The position numbers and the translations under genes were made by a program. This document shows, piece by piece, positions 9,937-20,000 of a stretch of 64,000 nucleotides of DNA (its first letter is position 1; every line of letters begins with the position of its first letter). Origin of the DNA: Acidobacteriota bacterium (lineage in GTDB: Bacteria > Acidobacteriota > Blastocatellia > UBA7656); NCBI GenBank assembly GCA_040754075.1, contig JBFMDH010000019.1, positions 1-64,000 of the forward strand, in the 5' to 3' direction. The notes under the pieces were generated by a model. That model was not told the DNA's origin, did no database searches, and saw only the letters and a program-made list of their open reading frames with translations.

Positions 9937-11796
9937 ATGGTGAAAGCTCAAAGATATTCAACCCCTATGAAAAAGCGAAACCGATGGATTCCCAATGGAC
10001 TGAGCGTCTTTACCTCTTCGGTTTACCTCTTTCTTTACGCGCCGATAATCGTACTGGTGGTGCTTTCGTTTAACAATTCGCGGTTCAGCGCCATCTGGCA
10101 AGGCTTTTCCTGGCGCTGGTATCAACTGGCTTACAAAGATAATGAATTGATCGCTTCGTTAAGGATGAGTCTGATTATCGCGACCTTAACGACAATTATT
10201 GCCACTTTGATTGGTACGGCTGCGGCAATGGCGCTGGCGCGTTACCGTTGGCGTTATCGTCAGGCAACCGAATCACTGGTTTATCTGCCGGTCATCATTC
10301 CTGAAATCGTTATCGGTTTTGCGAGCGCAGCCTTGTTCGGATTAGTCGGTTTTAAGTTTGGCATTTCAACCGTCGTCATCGCCCATGTGGCGTTTGCCGT
10401 GTCGTATGTAATTTTTGTAGTGCGCGCCAGAGTCGCGGGGTTCGACCGGCGACTTGAAGATGCCGCGATGGATTTAGGCGCGACGCCACTGCAAACCTTT
10501 TTCCGCGTGACGCTGCCGATTATTTTGCCGGGGATTATTTCAGCCGCCTTACTGGTTTTTACGATTTCTCTTGATGATTTTGTCATCACCAGTTTTGTGG
10601 CAGGACCTGGGGCGGCAACCTTGCCGATAAAAATTTATTCGATGGTAAAGACCGGCGTAACGCCTGAAATCAATGCCATCTCAACGATTTTATTACTCGT
10701 CACCATTTTGTTGGTTTTTGTTTCTGAAAAAATTTCATCAGGCAAATCATCGAAATGGGTTGGCGTAGCGGGAATCGCGGCTATCGGCGTCCTGACCTTT
10801 TTTGCCTTCGGCGGGCAGGCGAAATCAACTCAAGGCGGCGAATTGAATATTTTTATCTGGTCAAATTATCTGCCTGACCAGGTCGTTCAGGAATTTGAAG
10901 CAAAATATGGTACGAAATTAAATATCGAACTTTATGATTCAAATGAAGCGTTGCTTGCTAAATTACAATCCGGCGGCGCAAGTTACGACCTCATCGTTCC
11001 CAGCGATTACATGGTTTCGGTGTTAAAAGCTCAAGGGCTAATCGAAGAAATCAACCTTGATGCGATTGCCAATTTTTCCAACCTTGATTCGCAATTTGTC
11101 GGTCTGCCTTATGACCCGCAAAACCGGTTTTCAATCGCTTATATGTGGGGAACCACTGGTATCGCCTATCGAAAGGATAAAATTACAGAACCGATTGAGA
11201 GTTGGTCGTCGCTGCTGGATGAAAAATATCGCGACCGCATTGCCATGCTTGATGATGTCCGCGAAACCCTTGGCGCGATGTTGAAATATCAAGGGTACTC
11301 ATTGAACAGTAAAAACGAAGCGGAAATTTCCAGTGCGGCAAAACTGTTATCCGGGCAGAAACCGCTTGTCAAAGCCTATGATTCAGGTGGCTTTGATCAG
11401 ATGTTGCTATCGGGTGACATATGGATTACTCAGGCTTACAGCGGGCAGATTGCCAAGGTGATGGCTGATAATCCCAATATCGGTTATGTCGTCCCAAAAG
11501 AAGGTTGCACGATTTTTGTTGATAACCTTTGCATTCCAAAATCTGCGCGCCATAAAGCACTGGCTTTGGAATTTATCGACTTTGTTTTAGACCAGCGAAT
11601 TGCTGCCGAAATCGCTAACGATACAGGTTTTTCTTCGCCCAATCGCGCTGCCCGGGGCTTAATCAAACCGGAATTATTAACTAATGAAGCGGCGTATCCA
11701 CCAATCGAATTGCTTGAACGTTGTGAATTTATCGAAGAGCTTGGCGAGGCGATAAACATTTATGACCGGCTATGGACGCAAATAAAATCCGAGTAG
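9937..11796 (+). CDS. Fused ABC permease and binding protein, polyamine type (PotC-PotD)
   Basis: A 619-residue fusion. Residues about 15-275 form a PotC-like permease with six predicted helices. Its ABC-coupling EAA loop reads DAAMDLGATPLQTFFRVTLP. A membrane segment near 285-300 then leads into a PotD-like binding domain (about 305-619) opening with LNIFIWSNYLPDQVVQEFE and containing YDLIVPSDYMV and the later Trp/Tyr/Asp pocket region. By family it imports spermidine or putrescine. The binding domain is thus tethered to the outer face of the inner membrane. No ATPase (PotA) or second permease (PotB) is in the window. The start is uncertain; an in-frame ATG at 9967 is equally possible. Confidence 0.88.
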   Translation: MVKAQRYSTPMKKRNRWIPNGLSVFTSSVYLFLYAPIIVLVVLSFNNSRFSAIWQGFSWRWYQLAYKDNELIASLRMSLIIATLTTIIATLIGTAAAMALARYRWRYRQATESLVYLPVIIPEIVIGFASAALFGLVGFKFGISTVVIAHVAFAVSYVIFVVRARVAGFDRRLEDAAMDLGATPLQTFFRVTLPIILPGIISAALLVFTISLDDFVITSFVAGPGAATLPIKIYSMVKTGVTPEINAISTILLLVTILLVFVSEKISSGKSSKWVGVAGIAAIGVLTFFAFGGQAKSTQGGELNIFIWSNYLPDQVVQEFEAKYGTKLNIELYDSNEALLAKLQSGGASYDLIVPSDYMVSVLKAQGLIEEINLDAIANFSNLDSQFVGLPYDPQNRFSIAYMWGTTGIAYRKDKITEPIESWSSLLDEKYRDRIAMLDDVRETLGAMLKYQGYSLNSKNEAEISSAAKLLSGQKPLVKAYDSGGFDQMLLSGDIWITQAYSGQIAKVMADNPNIGYVVPKEGCTIFVDNLCIPKSARHKALALEFIDFVLDQRIAAEIANDTGFSSPNRAARGLIKPELLTNEAAYPPIELLERCEFIEELGEAINIYDRLWTQIKSE

Positions 11797-11908
11797 TATT
11801 ATTTCATCGTTTTAATTGCAAATTCGTTTCCAGCACATTCAATTTCAATCCAGGCATTTTGAAAACCATAACGAGAGATGGGCTTTGAATTGCTGGGTGT
11901 GTTTAAAT

Positions 11909-11984
11909 GAGCCTTATCCTGAATAGTTGAATAAAAAAATCGCAAGGGAAATTTTTTTATTCATTCTATCGTTTCGTAAGGCTC
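11909..11984. repeat. Nested inverted repeats in the gap after potCD
   Basis: An outer repeat GAGCCTTA (11909-11916) / TAAGGCTC (11977-11984) encloses a 13-bp perfect inner repeat (11928-11940 / 11951-11963; A/T-rich, core AAAAAAA/TTTTTTT) with a 10-nt loop. The inner arm carries a seven-T run, so it could end transcription of the potCD-like gene weakly, but the stem is not GC-rich. It could also be the remnant of a small mobile element. The rest of this 272-bp gap holds one more small palindrome (12018-12035). Confidence 0.5.
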
Positions 11985-12017
11985 TGCAAACAAGGGTGTC
12001 TGTCCTTGTGTCAACTT

Positions 12018-12035
12018 CGTAATCACGGGATTACG
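12018..12035. promoter_or_regulatory. Short palindrome upstream of the exported protease cluster
   Basis: CGTAATC (12018-12024) and GATTACG (12029-12035) form a 7-bp perfect palindrome with a 4-nt centre, ending 33 nt before the first gene of the cluster. It could be an operator or an mRNA hairpin. No clear sigma-70 boxes were fixed around it. Confidence 0.35.
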
Positions 12036-12068
12036 TATCTTTCAAAAACAATTAGGAGATAGGAACTG

Positions 12069-12542
12069 ATGAAAGTGAAAACAACTTTTGTGGGGATGGT
12101 TCTGGCTGTATTTCTTTTACCCTTAATTCATACCGGCTCATTGGTTGAGGCAAGCGCCGCGCAAAAAGGCAAAGGTAAAGTTGTGGAATCGCACGCTCAA
12201 AAAAGTCGCGGGGGCGGAGCCGATGAAAATATAAAAAGCGATTCGGACACCAATAGCACGAGCAGTAATATACCGGCTCCTCCGAAAAAAGGTGGGGCGC
12301 GGAGCAAAGGTGCCGGTACGTGCGCCGTCTTTGTTGATAATCGAACCGGCTTTTATATTCGCATCTACGTGGATGGAAGCTATCGCGGCACGCTTTCACC
12401 CTGGGGCGATGCGTACTGCTACACCGGTTCAGGAGCCACCAAATTATATGCGGTCGCCATATTTGATGATGGCAGCCGCTTTACCTGGGGACCCAACGCG
12501 GTGAATTGTTTAGACAGCTACACCTGGCGGTTGTATCAGTAA
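12069..12542 (+). CDS. Small exported protein with C-terminal Cys-containing beta domain
   Basis: A 157-residue protein with a signal peptide (cleavage probably after VEASA, about residue 31), a Lys/Gly/Ser/Asn-rich unstructured stretch (about 32-80), and a compact C-terminal domain of about 70 residues with three Cys. That domain contains FVDNRTGFYIRIYVDG and GTLSPWGDAYCY. I do not recognise a named family. The ribosome site AGGAGATAG lies just upstream of the ATG. It is the first gene of a cluster with three large exported proteases, 73 nt ahead of the caspase-like gene, so it may be a substrate, inhibitor or surface partner; that role is inference. Confidence 0.75.
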   Translation: MKVKTTFVGMVLAVFLLPLIHTGSLVEASAAQKGKGKVVESHAQKSRGGGADENIKSDSDTNSTSSNIPAPPKKGGARSKGAGTCAVFVDNRTGFYIRIYVDGSYRGTLSPWGDAYCYTGSGATKLYAVAIFDDGSRFTWGPNAVNCLDSYTWRLYQ

Positions 12543-12615
12543 TTTGCGGATTTATCGGGGCAACGCTGGGGTTGCCCCGTTGGCTAATTCGAGGATGTAA
12601 CCCGGAGTCGTTGAG

Positions 12616-15099
12616 ATGGTACGGAAATTCTTTTTTACTTTTTTGATTTTAGTTTTATCGTTTTCGCAGATTTCAAAAAGCGATACGGCTGAAGCAATAA
12701 ACCATCCCAATCAAGCTGTTCAATCATCGACCCGACGCGCGCTTTTAGTGGGCATCAATTTATATCAACCTGGTGTTGGTTTGAATCAATGCAAACCGGA
12801 TGGAGAATTCAGTGAACCTACCGCCGTTAAACCGCAAAAAAGTAAGGTTGCGATAACCAAATCTCAAAGAGTTCCAGCCGTTAAGAATTCATCTGGACAA
12901 GCCAAAGGCGGCGCGGTGAGCGGCACCCCCGGACGCAGCGCTTTCGGAAATCTTTGTGGCCCGGCAAAAGATATTGAAGAGATGGAAACCGTTCTGAAAT
13001 CAAAATTCGGGTTTACCGAAATAACCGTTTTAAAAGACCAGGAAGCCACCCGCGAAAATATTTTGCAGACCTTTCAAAAACATCTGATTGACGATACGAA
13101 ACCCGGTGATATTTGCTTTTTCTTTTATTCGGGACATGGCTCGAAAGTAAAAAATTCGGCATCAATCGAAGATGATAAATATGATGAGAGCATCGTTCCG
13201 GCTGATTCTTTCAAAGGCGCGCGCGATATTCGCGATAAGGAATTAGCCGACCTTTATAATCGAGCCATTGATAAAGGTGTGGTGTTGACGGTGATTTCCG
13301 ATAGTTGCCACAGCGGTTCAAATGCGCGCGGAGCCGGTTATCCGATAGCTGAACGAGTTCGCGCTTTACCGTTTGATGAAAATGATGTGAAGGACGGCAA
13401 ACGCCCGGAAAAATCTGCCGAAGAACGTGGCGCGTTGGTGATTGCCGCGGCACAGGATTATCAGGAAGCCAAAGAACGCATGCGAAACGGTATCTGGCGC
13501 GGCAATCTTGCATATTCTCTGGTTAATGTATTGAAATCACCGACGGTTTCGCCCAACGAATCGGCTGAAAAAATTTATCAACGGGTTGTCGCGTTTATGA
13601 AAGGCGATGGGGTGAATGAACAGCCGGTGATTTCCGGTGAAGCCCGTCGCTTGAAAAGAGCCTTGTTTGGATGGGATGCCGCCTCAACCGATTTGCCGAC
13701 GGTTGCCGTTATCAGTAAGGATGGCAATCTGGTAACGCTTCAAGGCGGGTTGGCAATGGGTTTAAATACTGATTGTGAGTTAAAAAAGCAAACCGCCACC
13801 AAAGAGCCGCCGGTTCGCCTGAAAATAACCAAATTGAACGGCATCGATTCCTGCGATGCGCTGGTTATTGAAGGCAATGCGAAAAACATCACGAAAGGCG
13901 ATATTTTCGTCTTAGACCGTTGGGTGACTCGCGACCACGCCATTTTAACCGTGTGGATTCCACAGGCTGTGGATTTTCGAGATATTGAAAAACAGACAGC
14001 AGAAATTAATAAATTAAAGTCATCGCCAAAAATCGAATGGTTAGATGACCCGACAGAAATTAGTAAATCACCCGCAAATTTACCATTGGCGATTATATTC
14101 TATGACAATGGTTGGAAATTGAAGCTTGCGGAAACGGTGGAGAATTTAGGCGCGAATATTGTCGCCAGCGATGTCATCGCCAAATTGAGTGAAGTGAAAA
14201 AAATTAAATTATTTATTCACCTGCCGCCGGTAAAAGAGATTGCTCAAAACTTGCAAATCGGCAAAGGGACACGCAGGGAAGCGATTGCAGTATCAAATTC
14301 CCCTGACAATGCCCAATACTTTCTTGTTGGGCGAATGATTGAAAGCAGTTTGGAATATGCCTGGGTTCGTCCCGGTAGCAGATTGGCGACTAGTACATCG
14401 GCAAATGACCCGTTACCTTCACGAAGTGATTGGTTCAGGCTTGAAGGAACGGGAGAGACCTGGAATCAAACCATTGAAAGCTTAACCGACCGTGTAGTGA
14501 CGCTCGGAAAAATTCGCGGGTGGTTACAACTGGATGCGCCCAATGAAGGTCGCAATTTCCCTTATAAACTTGCCTTGAGAAATACCGACACCGGTGAACT
14601 GGTAACCGGCAATTGTCGAAAAAACGGAGAGCCGGTTCCGTGTGAAGTCAAAGAAGGGCAGAAATTTGATTTGGTGCTGGTCGCCGATAAAGGGCAATTG
14701 AAACCGGATATCAAACCCCAACGGGTTTATGTGTTTACCATTGATAGCGAAGGAACCGGCTATTTATTGTTTAATCGCTTTGGCAATGTCGAAAATAAAA
14801 TCCCCAAAAATCCGAGCAACCCACAGCCGGTTGAATTACTGGGCACTCCCGGAATGATTAAATATGTTCCGCCATTCGGACTGGATACTTATATTCTGAT
14901 AACCACGGATGATGAAGTCGGATTAAGCGACCCCAAGGTTTTGGAATTTACCGGCGCGATTCAACGAAAAGGCGGACAAGGGATGTTTGAGAGTTTAATT
15001 GATGATTTACGCACAGGCACGCGCGGTCCTGTCGCAGAAGTTCCGCTTAACTGGTCAATCGAAAGATTGTTTATTCGCAGTGTTGCTAAAAATAATTAG
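12616..15099 (+). CDS. Exported caspase-like (C14) protease with C-terminal DUF4384-like region
   Basis: An 827-residue protein. A signal peptide (about 1-25) is followed by a caspase/metacaspase-type domain (about 40-350). The catalytic pair appears as His174 in YSGHGS and Cys231 in SDSCHSG, both in their usual setting after hydrophobic strands. RRALLVGINLY at about 40 is the first strand of this fold. The middle (about 370-600) is beta-rich and unassigned. The C-terminal part (about 620-790), with YVFTIDSEGTGYLLFNRFG and PPFG, resembles the DUF4384 domain often joined to bacterial caspases. It lies 73 nt after the small exported protein and 45 nt before the M48 gene. Cleavage after Arg or Lys is usual for metacaspases, but specificity cannot be read here. 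Confidence 0.88.
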   Translation: MVRKFFFTFLILVLSFSQISKSDTAEAINHPNQAVQSSTRRALLVGINLYQPGVGLNQCKPDGEFSEPTAVKPQKSKVAITKSQRVPAVKNSSGQAKGGAVSGTPGRSAFGNLCGPAKDIEEMETVLKSKFGFTEITVLKDQEATRENILQTFQKHLIDDTKPGDICFFFYSGHGSKVKNSASIEDDKYDESIVPADSFKGARDIRDKELADLYNRAIDKGVVLTVISDSCHSGSNARGAGYPIAERVRALPFDENDVKDGKRPEKSAEERGALVIAAAQDYQEAKERMRNGIWRGNLAYSLVNVLKSPTVSPNESAEKIYQRVVAFMKGDGVNEQPVISGEARRLKRALFGWDAASTDLPTVAVISKDGNLVTLQGGLAMGLNTDCELKKQTATKEPPVRLKITKLNGIDSCDALVIEGNAKNITKGDIFVLDRWVTRDHAILTVWIPQAVDFRDIEKQTAEINKLKSSPKIEWLDDPTEISKSPANLPLAIIFYDNGWKLKLAETVENLGANIVASDVIAKLSEVKKIKLFIHLPPVKEIAQNLQIGKGTRREAIAVSNSPDNAQYFLVGRMIESSLEYAWVRPGSRLATSTSANDPLPSRSDWFRLEGTGETWNQTIESLTDRVVTLGKIRGWLQLDAPNEGRNFPYKLALRNTDTGELVTGNCRKNGEPVPCEVKEGQKFDLVLVADKGQLKPDIKPQRVYVFTIDSEGTGYLLFNRFGNVENKIPKNPSNPQPVELLGTPGMIKYVPPFGLDTYILITTDDEVGLSDPKVLEFTGAIQRKGGQGMFESLIDDLRTGTRGPVAEVPLNWSIERLFIRSVAKNN

Positions 15100-15144
15100 G
15101 TCTGACATTGTTCGAGAATCATTTTCCGTGTTCGGTGATTTTAT

Positions 15145-17070
15145 ATGAATGAATCCACAGCCTTGTTTAATCCATCGGGTAAAACACATCTGGCAAAGCA
15201 ACTCCTCGCAATCCTTTTTTGTTGCTTTTTCATCGCGATTTTTCAAATTGCTGCACAGGCGCAGTCCAGGGTTGAACTGGGAAGAGGCATTGACCCCGCT
15301 GACCCGAATATCATTTTATTAAAAGATGTTTGGGCTAAAACTCTTAGTAATGCCAAAGCGCCCGCAGGCATTAAATTTCCTCCCTTCCTATATGTCATTT
15401 CGGAAGACGAACAGAAGGGAATGAATAAAGACCCCAATGTGCCGGATGCCTTTGCAACCTTAGTGAGCATCCAGAGCCAGTATTATCCGGTTGTAGTTGT
15501 GAATATGTCTTTGCTGACGAAAATTATCGAAGGCAACGATGCGCGCCTGGCATACGTGCTTGGGCATGAAATTTCCCATCATACCCTGGGGCATGTAAAA
15601 GCCGTGCGGGCAACCGGAAAGACCAAATTTTTATTGACTGCTTTTTCCCGCGAACAGGAACTGAATGCTGATAAAAACGGCATGATGCTGACGCTGGCAT
15701 CCGGTTATGCGTTTCAAGATGCGCTTGGCGGAATGCGTCGCTTCATCGAATTGGGAATGGAGTATTCGCCGCTTGAAGCGATTTCGGTTTCTCACCCTTC
15801 GTGGTCACAGCGGCTCGAAAAGATGGATAAGGAACGCGCCACGCTCTGGTCATCAATGAGCGCCTTTCGCAGCGGGGTAGTGTTTTTAGCGGTTGAACAA
15901 TTCGGTTCGGCAGAGCGCTGTTTTGATTTGGTGGTCAAACAATTTCCCGATTGTTACGAAGCCTGGGCAAACCTCGGATATGCCCGGTTGATGCAATATT
16001 GCGACCTGCTCAGTCCCGATGATATTCGCGATTTTGATGTCGGGCATATCTTGACGACGGGATTTTACACTCGTCCAAGAAGTCTGGAAGACCGTGGTCG
16101 CGGGAAGGATGCGAACCTTTGGCGACAGGCGGTCGAGGCATTAAATCAGGCATTAACCCTGAATCCCCATTTAACTCTGGCGAAAGCCAATCTCGGAATT
16201 GCCTATCTGGTTAAACCCGATGGCAAGGATGCAAAGTCTGCCACACAGTTTTTGGAAGAAGCGGTTGGAGATTTAAAAGATGATAAAGACCTTGATTTAT
16301 TAAGGCGGATTGTGATTTTGGCGAATGCCGGAGTGGCAAATCTGGCTGCGGGAAATTTAGAGTTGAGCGGTAAACGAACACTTGAGGCATTCGATTTGGG
16401 TGGGAACAAAAGTTTGCTTACGGCTCCGGCGATTCTTTACAACTATGCGGTCGCGCTCGAACGCGAAGGCACACCGGAACAGAAAAAGAAAGCCGCGCAG
16501 ATTCTATATGATTATTTAAGAGTGGCGAGCCGTTCATCGGTGTGGTTTCCCATCGGCAACGAGCGTTACCAGCATTTGTGTAGTGAACAGTCATTGGCAT
16601 GTAAACCTGCCGAATCGATTGTGATGGTTGCCAATCGCCTGATTTTCGGTCTGGAATTGGGAAAAGGGCGAACCGTAGGGTTGACGGATTCAATGGCGAA
16701 TGTTGAAAAATCATTAGGAAAACCCGTGCCTATCCCGGTGGTGAAAAATGCCAGTATCCGAAAGTTAAAATATCCGCAAATGGGAATCGAAATATTGGGA
16801 CGTGAACAGGTGATGGCGATTTCACTTTTGACGCCGGCGGCTCCACCGATTTCCGTTCGTCGTCGCGGACTTGGCAGTCAGGCGAATCTGTTACGAGTCG
16901 GAATGCCCGAAGCGCAATTTACCAGCATTGTCGGTAAAGAATTTACCGACACCAAAATCATCAACCCTTTAATTCCATATCGCTTTTATCCTGACCTCGG
17001 CATCGCCGCTCGATTTATAAAAGGTGTGGTTTCGGAAATCATGATTGTTCAGGTTCCCAGGGAAAAATGA
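15145..17070 (+). CDS. Exported M48-family metalloprotease with TPRs
   Basis: A 641-residue protein with a signal peptide ending near AAQAQS (about residue 40). The peptidase domain (about 45-230) has the zinc motif HEISH (His141, Glu142, His145) and the third ligand region ELNAD (Glu172, Asp176), typical of M48 peptidases such as BepA. TPR-like helices follow (about 240-480; EQFGSAERCFDLVVKQFPDCYEAWANLG is cut here to its theme of repeat hairpins). A beta-rich C-terminal domain of about 130 residues is unassigned. Soluble M48-TPR proteins of this type act in the periplasm on misfolded envelope proteins. It lies 45 nt after the caspase-like gene and 26 nt before the CHAT gene. Confidence 0.88.
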   Translation: MNESTALFNPSGKTHLAKQLLAILFCCFFIAIFQIAAQAQSRVELGRGIDPADPNIILLKDVWAKTLSNAKAPAGIKFPPFLYVISEDEQKGMNKDPNVPDAFATLVSIQSQYYPVVVVNMSLLTKIIEGNDARLAYVLGHEISHHTLGHVKAVRATGKTKFLLTAFSREQELNADKNGMMLTLASGYAFQDALGGMRRFIELGMEYSPLEAISVSHPSWSQRLEKMDKERATLWSSMSAFRSGVVFLAVEQFGSAERCFDLVVKQFPDCYEAWANLGYARLMQYCDLLSPDDIRDFDVGHILTTGFYTRPRSLEDRGRGKDANLWRQAVEALNQALTLNPHLTLAKANLGIAYLVKPDGKDAKSATQFLEEAVGDLKDDKDLDLLRRIVILANAGVANLAAGNLELSGKRTLEAFDLGGNKSLLTAPAILYNYAVALEREGTPEQKKKAAQILYDYLRVASRSSVWFPIGNERYQHLCSEQSLACKPAESIVMVANRLIFGLELGKGRTVGLTDSMANVEKSLGKPVPIPVVKNASIRKLKYPQMGIEILGREQVMAISLLTPAAPPISVRRRGLGSQANLLRVGMPEAQFTSIVGKEFTDTKIINPLIPYRFYPDLGIAARFIKGVVSEIMIVQVPREK

Positions 17071-17096
17071 TTTTTAAATCAGACAGGTAGGATGTT

Positions 17097-20000
17097 GTGA
17101 CAAAAATTCATTGCAAAATTTTTGTTTGCCTGAATATTTTTTTCCTCCTGCAATCCACAGGTCTGGCAACTCCTTTTATTCAACAACCGCAAAACCCGAT
17201 AAGCAACTCCACACAAAAAGCAGCCGTGCCGGATGAGAAAATTCAAAAACGCATCAATGAATTATTGGAACAAGGGAACACCTTGCTTGCAGCATATGAG
17301 GTTCAAAAAATCTTTCCACTTCTTGAAGAAGGTCTAAAGTTATCCAGACAGATTCAATCGCTTGATTCAGAGGTTGGCTTCCTGGCGTTGTTTACCAGTT
17401 CCTATTATGTCGCCGGTGATAAAGCAAAATCGATTGATTATGGAAAGCAACTGATCGACAAGATTGATGCAACGGATGCCAAAGACGAAAAATTTGTTTT
17501 TCTCGGACTAATCGCCAAAGCCAGCAAAGATTTACAACGATACGATGAGGCAATCAACTATTATCAGCAATGCCTCGCGGCGTTGAGTGCTCTTAAAGAA
17601 AAGCCCGATACCCTCGCTCAATATGAACTCACGACCTTGATAAACCTTGGAGAGTTATTACTGTTATTGAAACGCTTTGATGCCTGTATAGGGGTTTATA
17701 CACGCTCTGTTGAACTGACACGGAAATTGAACCAACCGGGTAATCAAGGGCTGCTGTTGGTTCTGTTGGCTAAATCCTATATTGGCAATAATGAAAACGA
17801 GAAAGGGATTAGCCAACTCGACCTAGCCAAACCGATGCTGAAAGACACCAAAGATAGTGAATTAAAAATTCTGGAGATGTTGGTCAGAGGGGAAGCGAAT
17901 TTGAATCTCGGTCGGTTTGAAGAAGCCCTGAAAATATTTTCTTCCGCTTACCTAACCGCGCAACAATTAAACGCCCGGATTTACCTGATTTCTTTAAGCA
18001 ATATGATAGGGCGTTGCCATTTAGGAATGGGAAATTATGATGAAGCCTTTAAACTCTTTGATCGGTCGTTGGCGTTGGTACGCGATACCCAATCGAATCG
18101 TCAAGCGGGTATACAAGAGATATTGAGCATAGCCGGAAACGAAGGCGATTTACTCAATAGTATCGGGCAGATTTACAGCGATACCGGACAACATGAGCGG
18201 GCGCTGGAATATTTTAAACAGGCAAGAGAGGCATCGCATAAAATCGGGGCAATTACTTATGAACTTGCCGCGATCAATAATATCGGGCAATCCTATACCT
18301 ACCTTCGCAATCATACCGAAGCCCGCAAGTATTACCTTCTGGCGCTCGACCTGCAAAAGCAGATTTCCAATCGGGCAATGGAAGCCTTGATTTTAAATAA
18401 TCTGGCATCCACGCATCTGATGAGCGGAGAAACCGATGAAGCAATCCATTATTTCAAACGCGCCATAGAAATTTCTCAGGAAACCCGTCAACGAATAGCC
18501 GAATCGTGGGCTTTACAAAATTATGGGTATGCCCTGCAACGCAAGGGCGAACTCGATCAGGCGATGGAAAATTATCTGAAAGCCCTCATGCTGGCGCGTG
18601 AGTTGAAAAATATCCGCAGCGAAAGTTTTGTCCTGACCCTTTTAATGCTCGGTTGGATGGAAAAAGCCAATCCCAAACTGGCAATATTTTTCGGGAAACA
18701 GGCAATCAATCTGTTTCAAAAAACTCGCAAACAATTGGTTAATATCGATAAAGATTCCCAACAAAGTTTCATTCAGGAACGCAAAGATGTTTATAAAATT
18801 CTGGCGGATTTGTTGATTGAAGAAGGGCGATTGCCGGAAGCGCAACAGGTTTTGGATTTGCTCAAACAGGAAGAGTTTTACGAGTTTGTCCGGCGCGATA
18901 GCAACGCGACAACCGATGCAAAAAATGCTGAGTTGAGTAGCGAAGAAAGTCAATGGGAGCAGCGTTATTTACAAATCGCCGACCGGGTGACTTCGATTGG
19001 CTTTGAATATAATTCGTTGTTAAGCAAGCTCAACCGCACCTCGGCTGATGAAACCCGGTTGGTTGAATTGGAAAAAGATTTGGAGGTTGCCGGACAGGCT
19101 TTTCAAAAATTCATTAATGACTTAAAAAATGAAGCCGCGACCCGGCAAACCTCATCGAATCGCATTGCTCAAATTGAAGAGAACCAGGGACTCCGAAACG
19201 ACCTCGAAGAGTTAGGTGATAATTCGGTGGCGCTGTATACGCTGGTGTTAAAAGATAAGCTGAGAATCATTTTAATCACTCCGAAAACACAGAAGGCTGC
19301 CGAATTTGCGATACCCGAAGCGGAACTGAGCAAAAAAATATTTGCCTTTCGCCAAGCCTTACAAACTCCGGCGATTGACCCGCAACCGCTGGCACAGGAA
19401 CTTTATAAAATCATCTTTGCGCCGATTGCGAAAGATTTAGAAGGCGCGCGCGCCAGAACGTTGATGTGGTCATTGGAAGGCATTCTCAGATATTTGCCCA
19501 TCGCGGCATTACATGATGGCAATCAATATCTGGTGGAAAAATATCGAAACGTGATTTTTACGCCCGCGAGTAATGCCAGGTTGAAAGACCCCGTCAGTCC
19601 AAAATGGCGTGGCATCGGACTCGGTGTTTCAAAAGGCGCGGATGGCTTCGTGCCTTTGCCGGGGGTGCTCAAAGAGTTGAATACAATTTTTAATATTGAA
19701 AATAGAGATAAACCCAATCCAATGGCTGGCGGCATTTTACCGGGAGTGGTAAAACTCGATGAAGAGTTTACCGCTGAGGCTTTTAAAGCGGCGCTCAGGC
19801 AAAAAGTTCCGGTCGTTCACATCGCCTCGCATTTTCAATTTAAACCGGGGAACGAGACCAATTCATTTTTACTGCTTGGCGATGGTTCGCATTTGTCGCT
19901 TGCAGAACTCAAACGCCTGCCGAGCATTTTCAATGGGGTCGAATTATTGACGCTTTCAGCCTGTCAAACTGCGGTTGGCAGCACTTCGGATGATGGTAAA

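Noticed and set aside
9882-10073. Open frame overlapping the start of the PotC-PotD gene
   Set aside because: Out of frame with the permease and without a family match; shadow frame.
11930-11961. A/T hairpin as a normal rho-independent terminator of potCD
   Set aside because: Stem has almost no GC and starts 130 nt after the stop; kept only as an inverted repeat.
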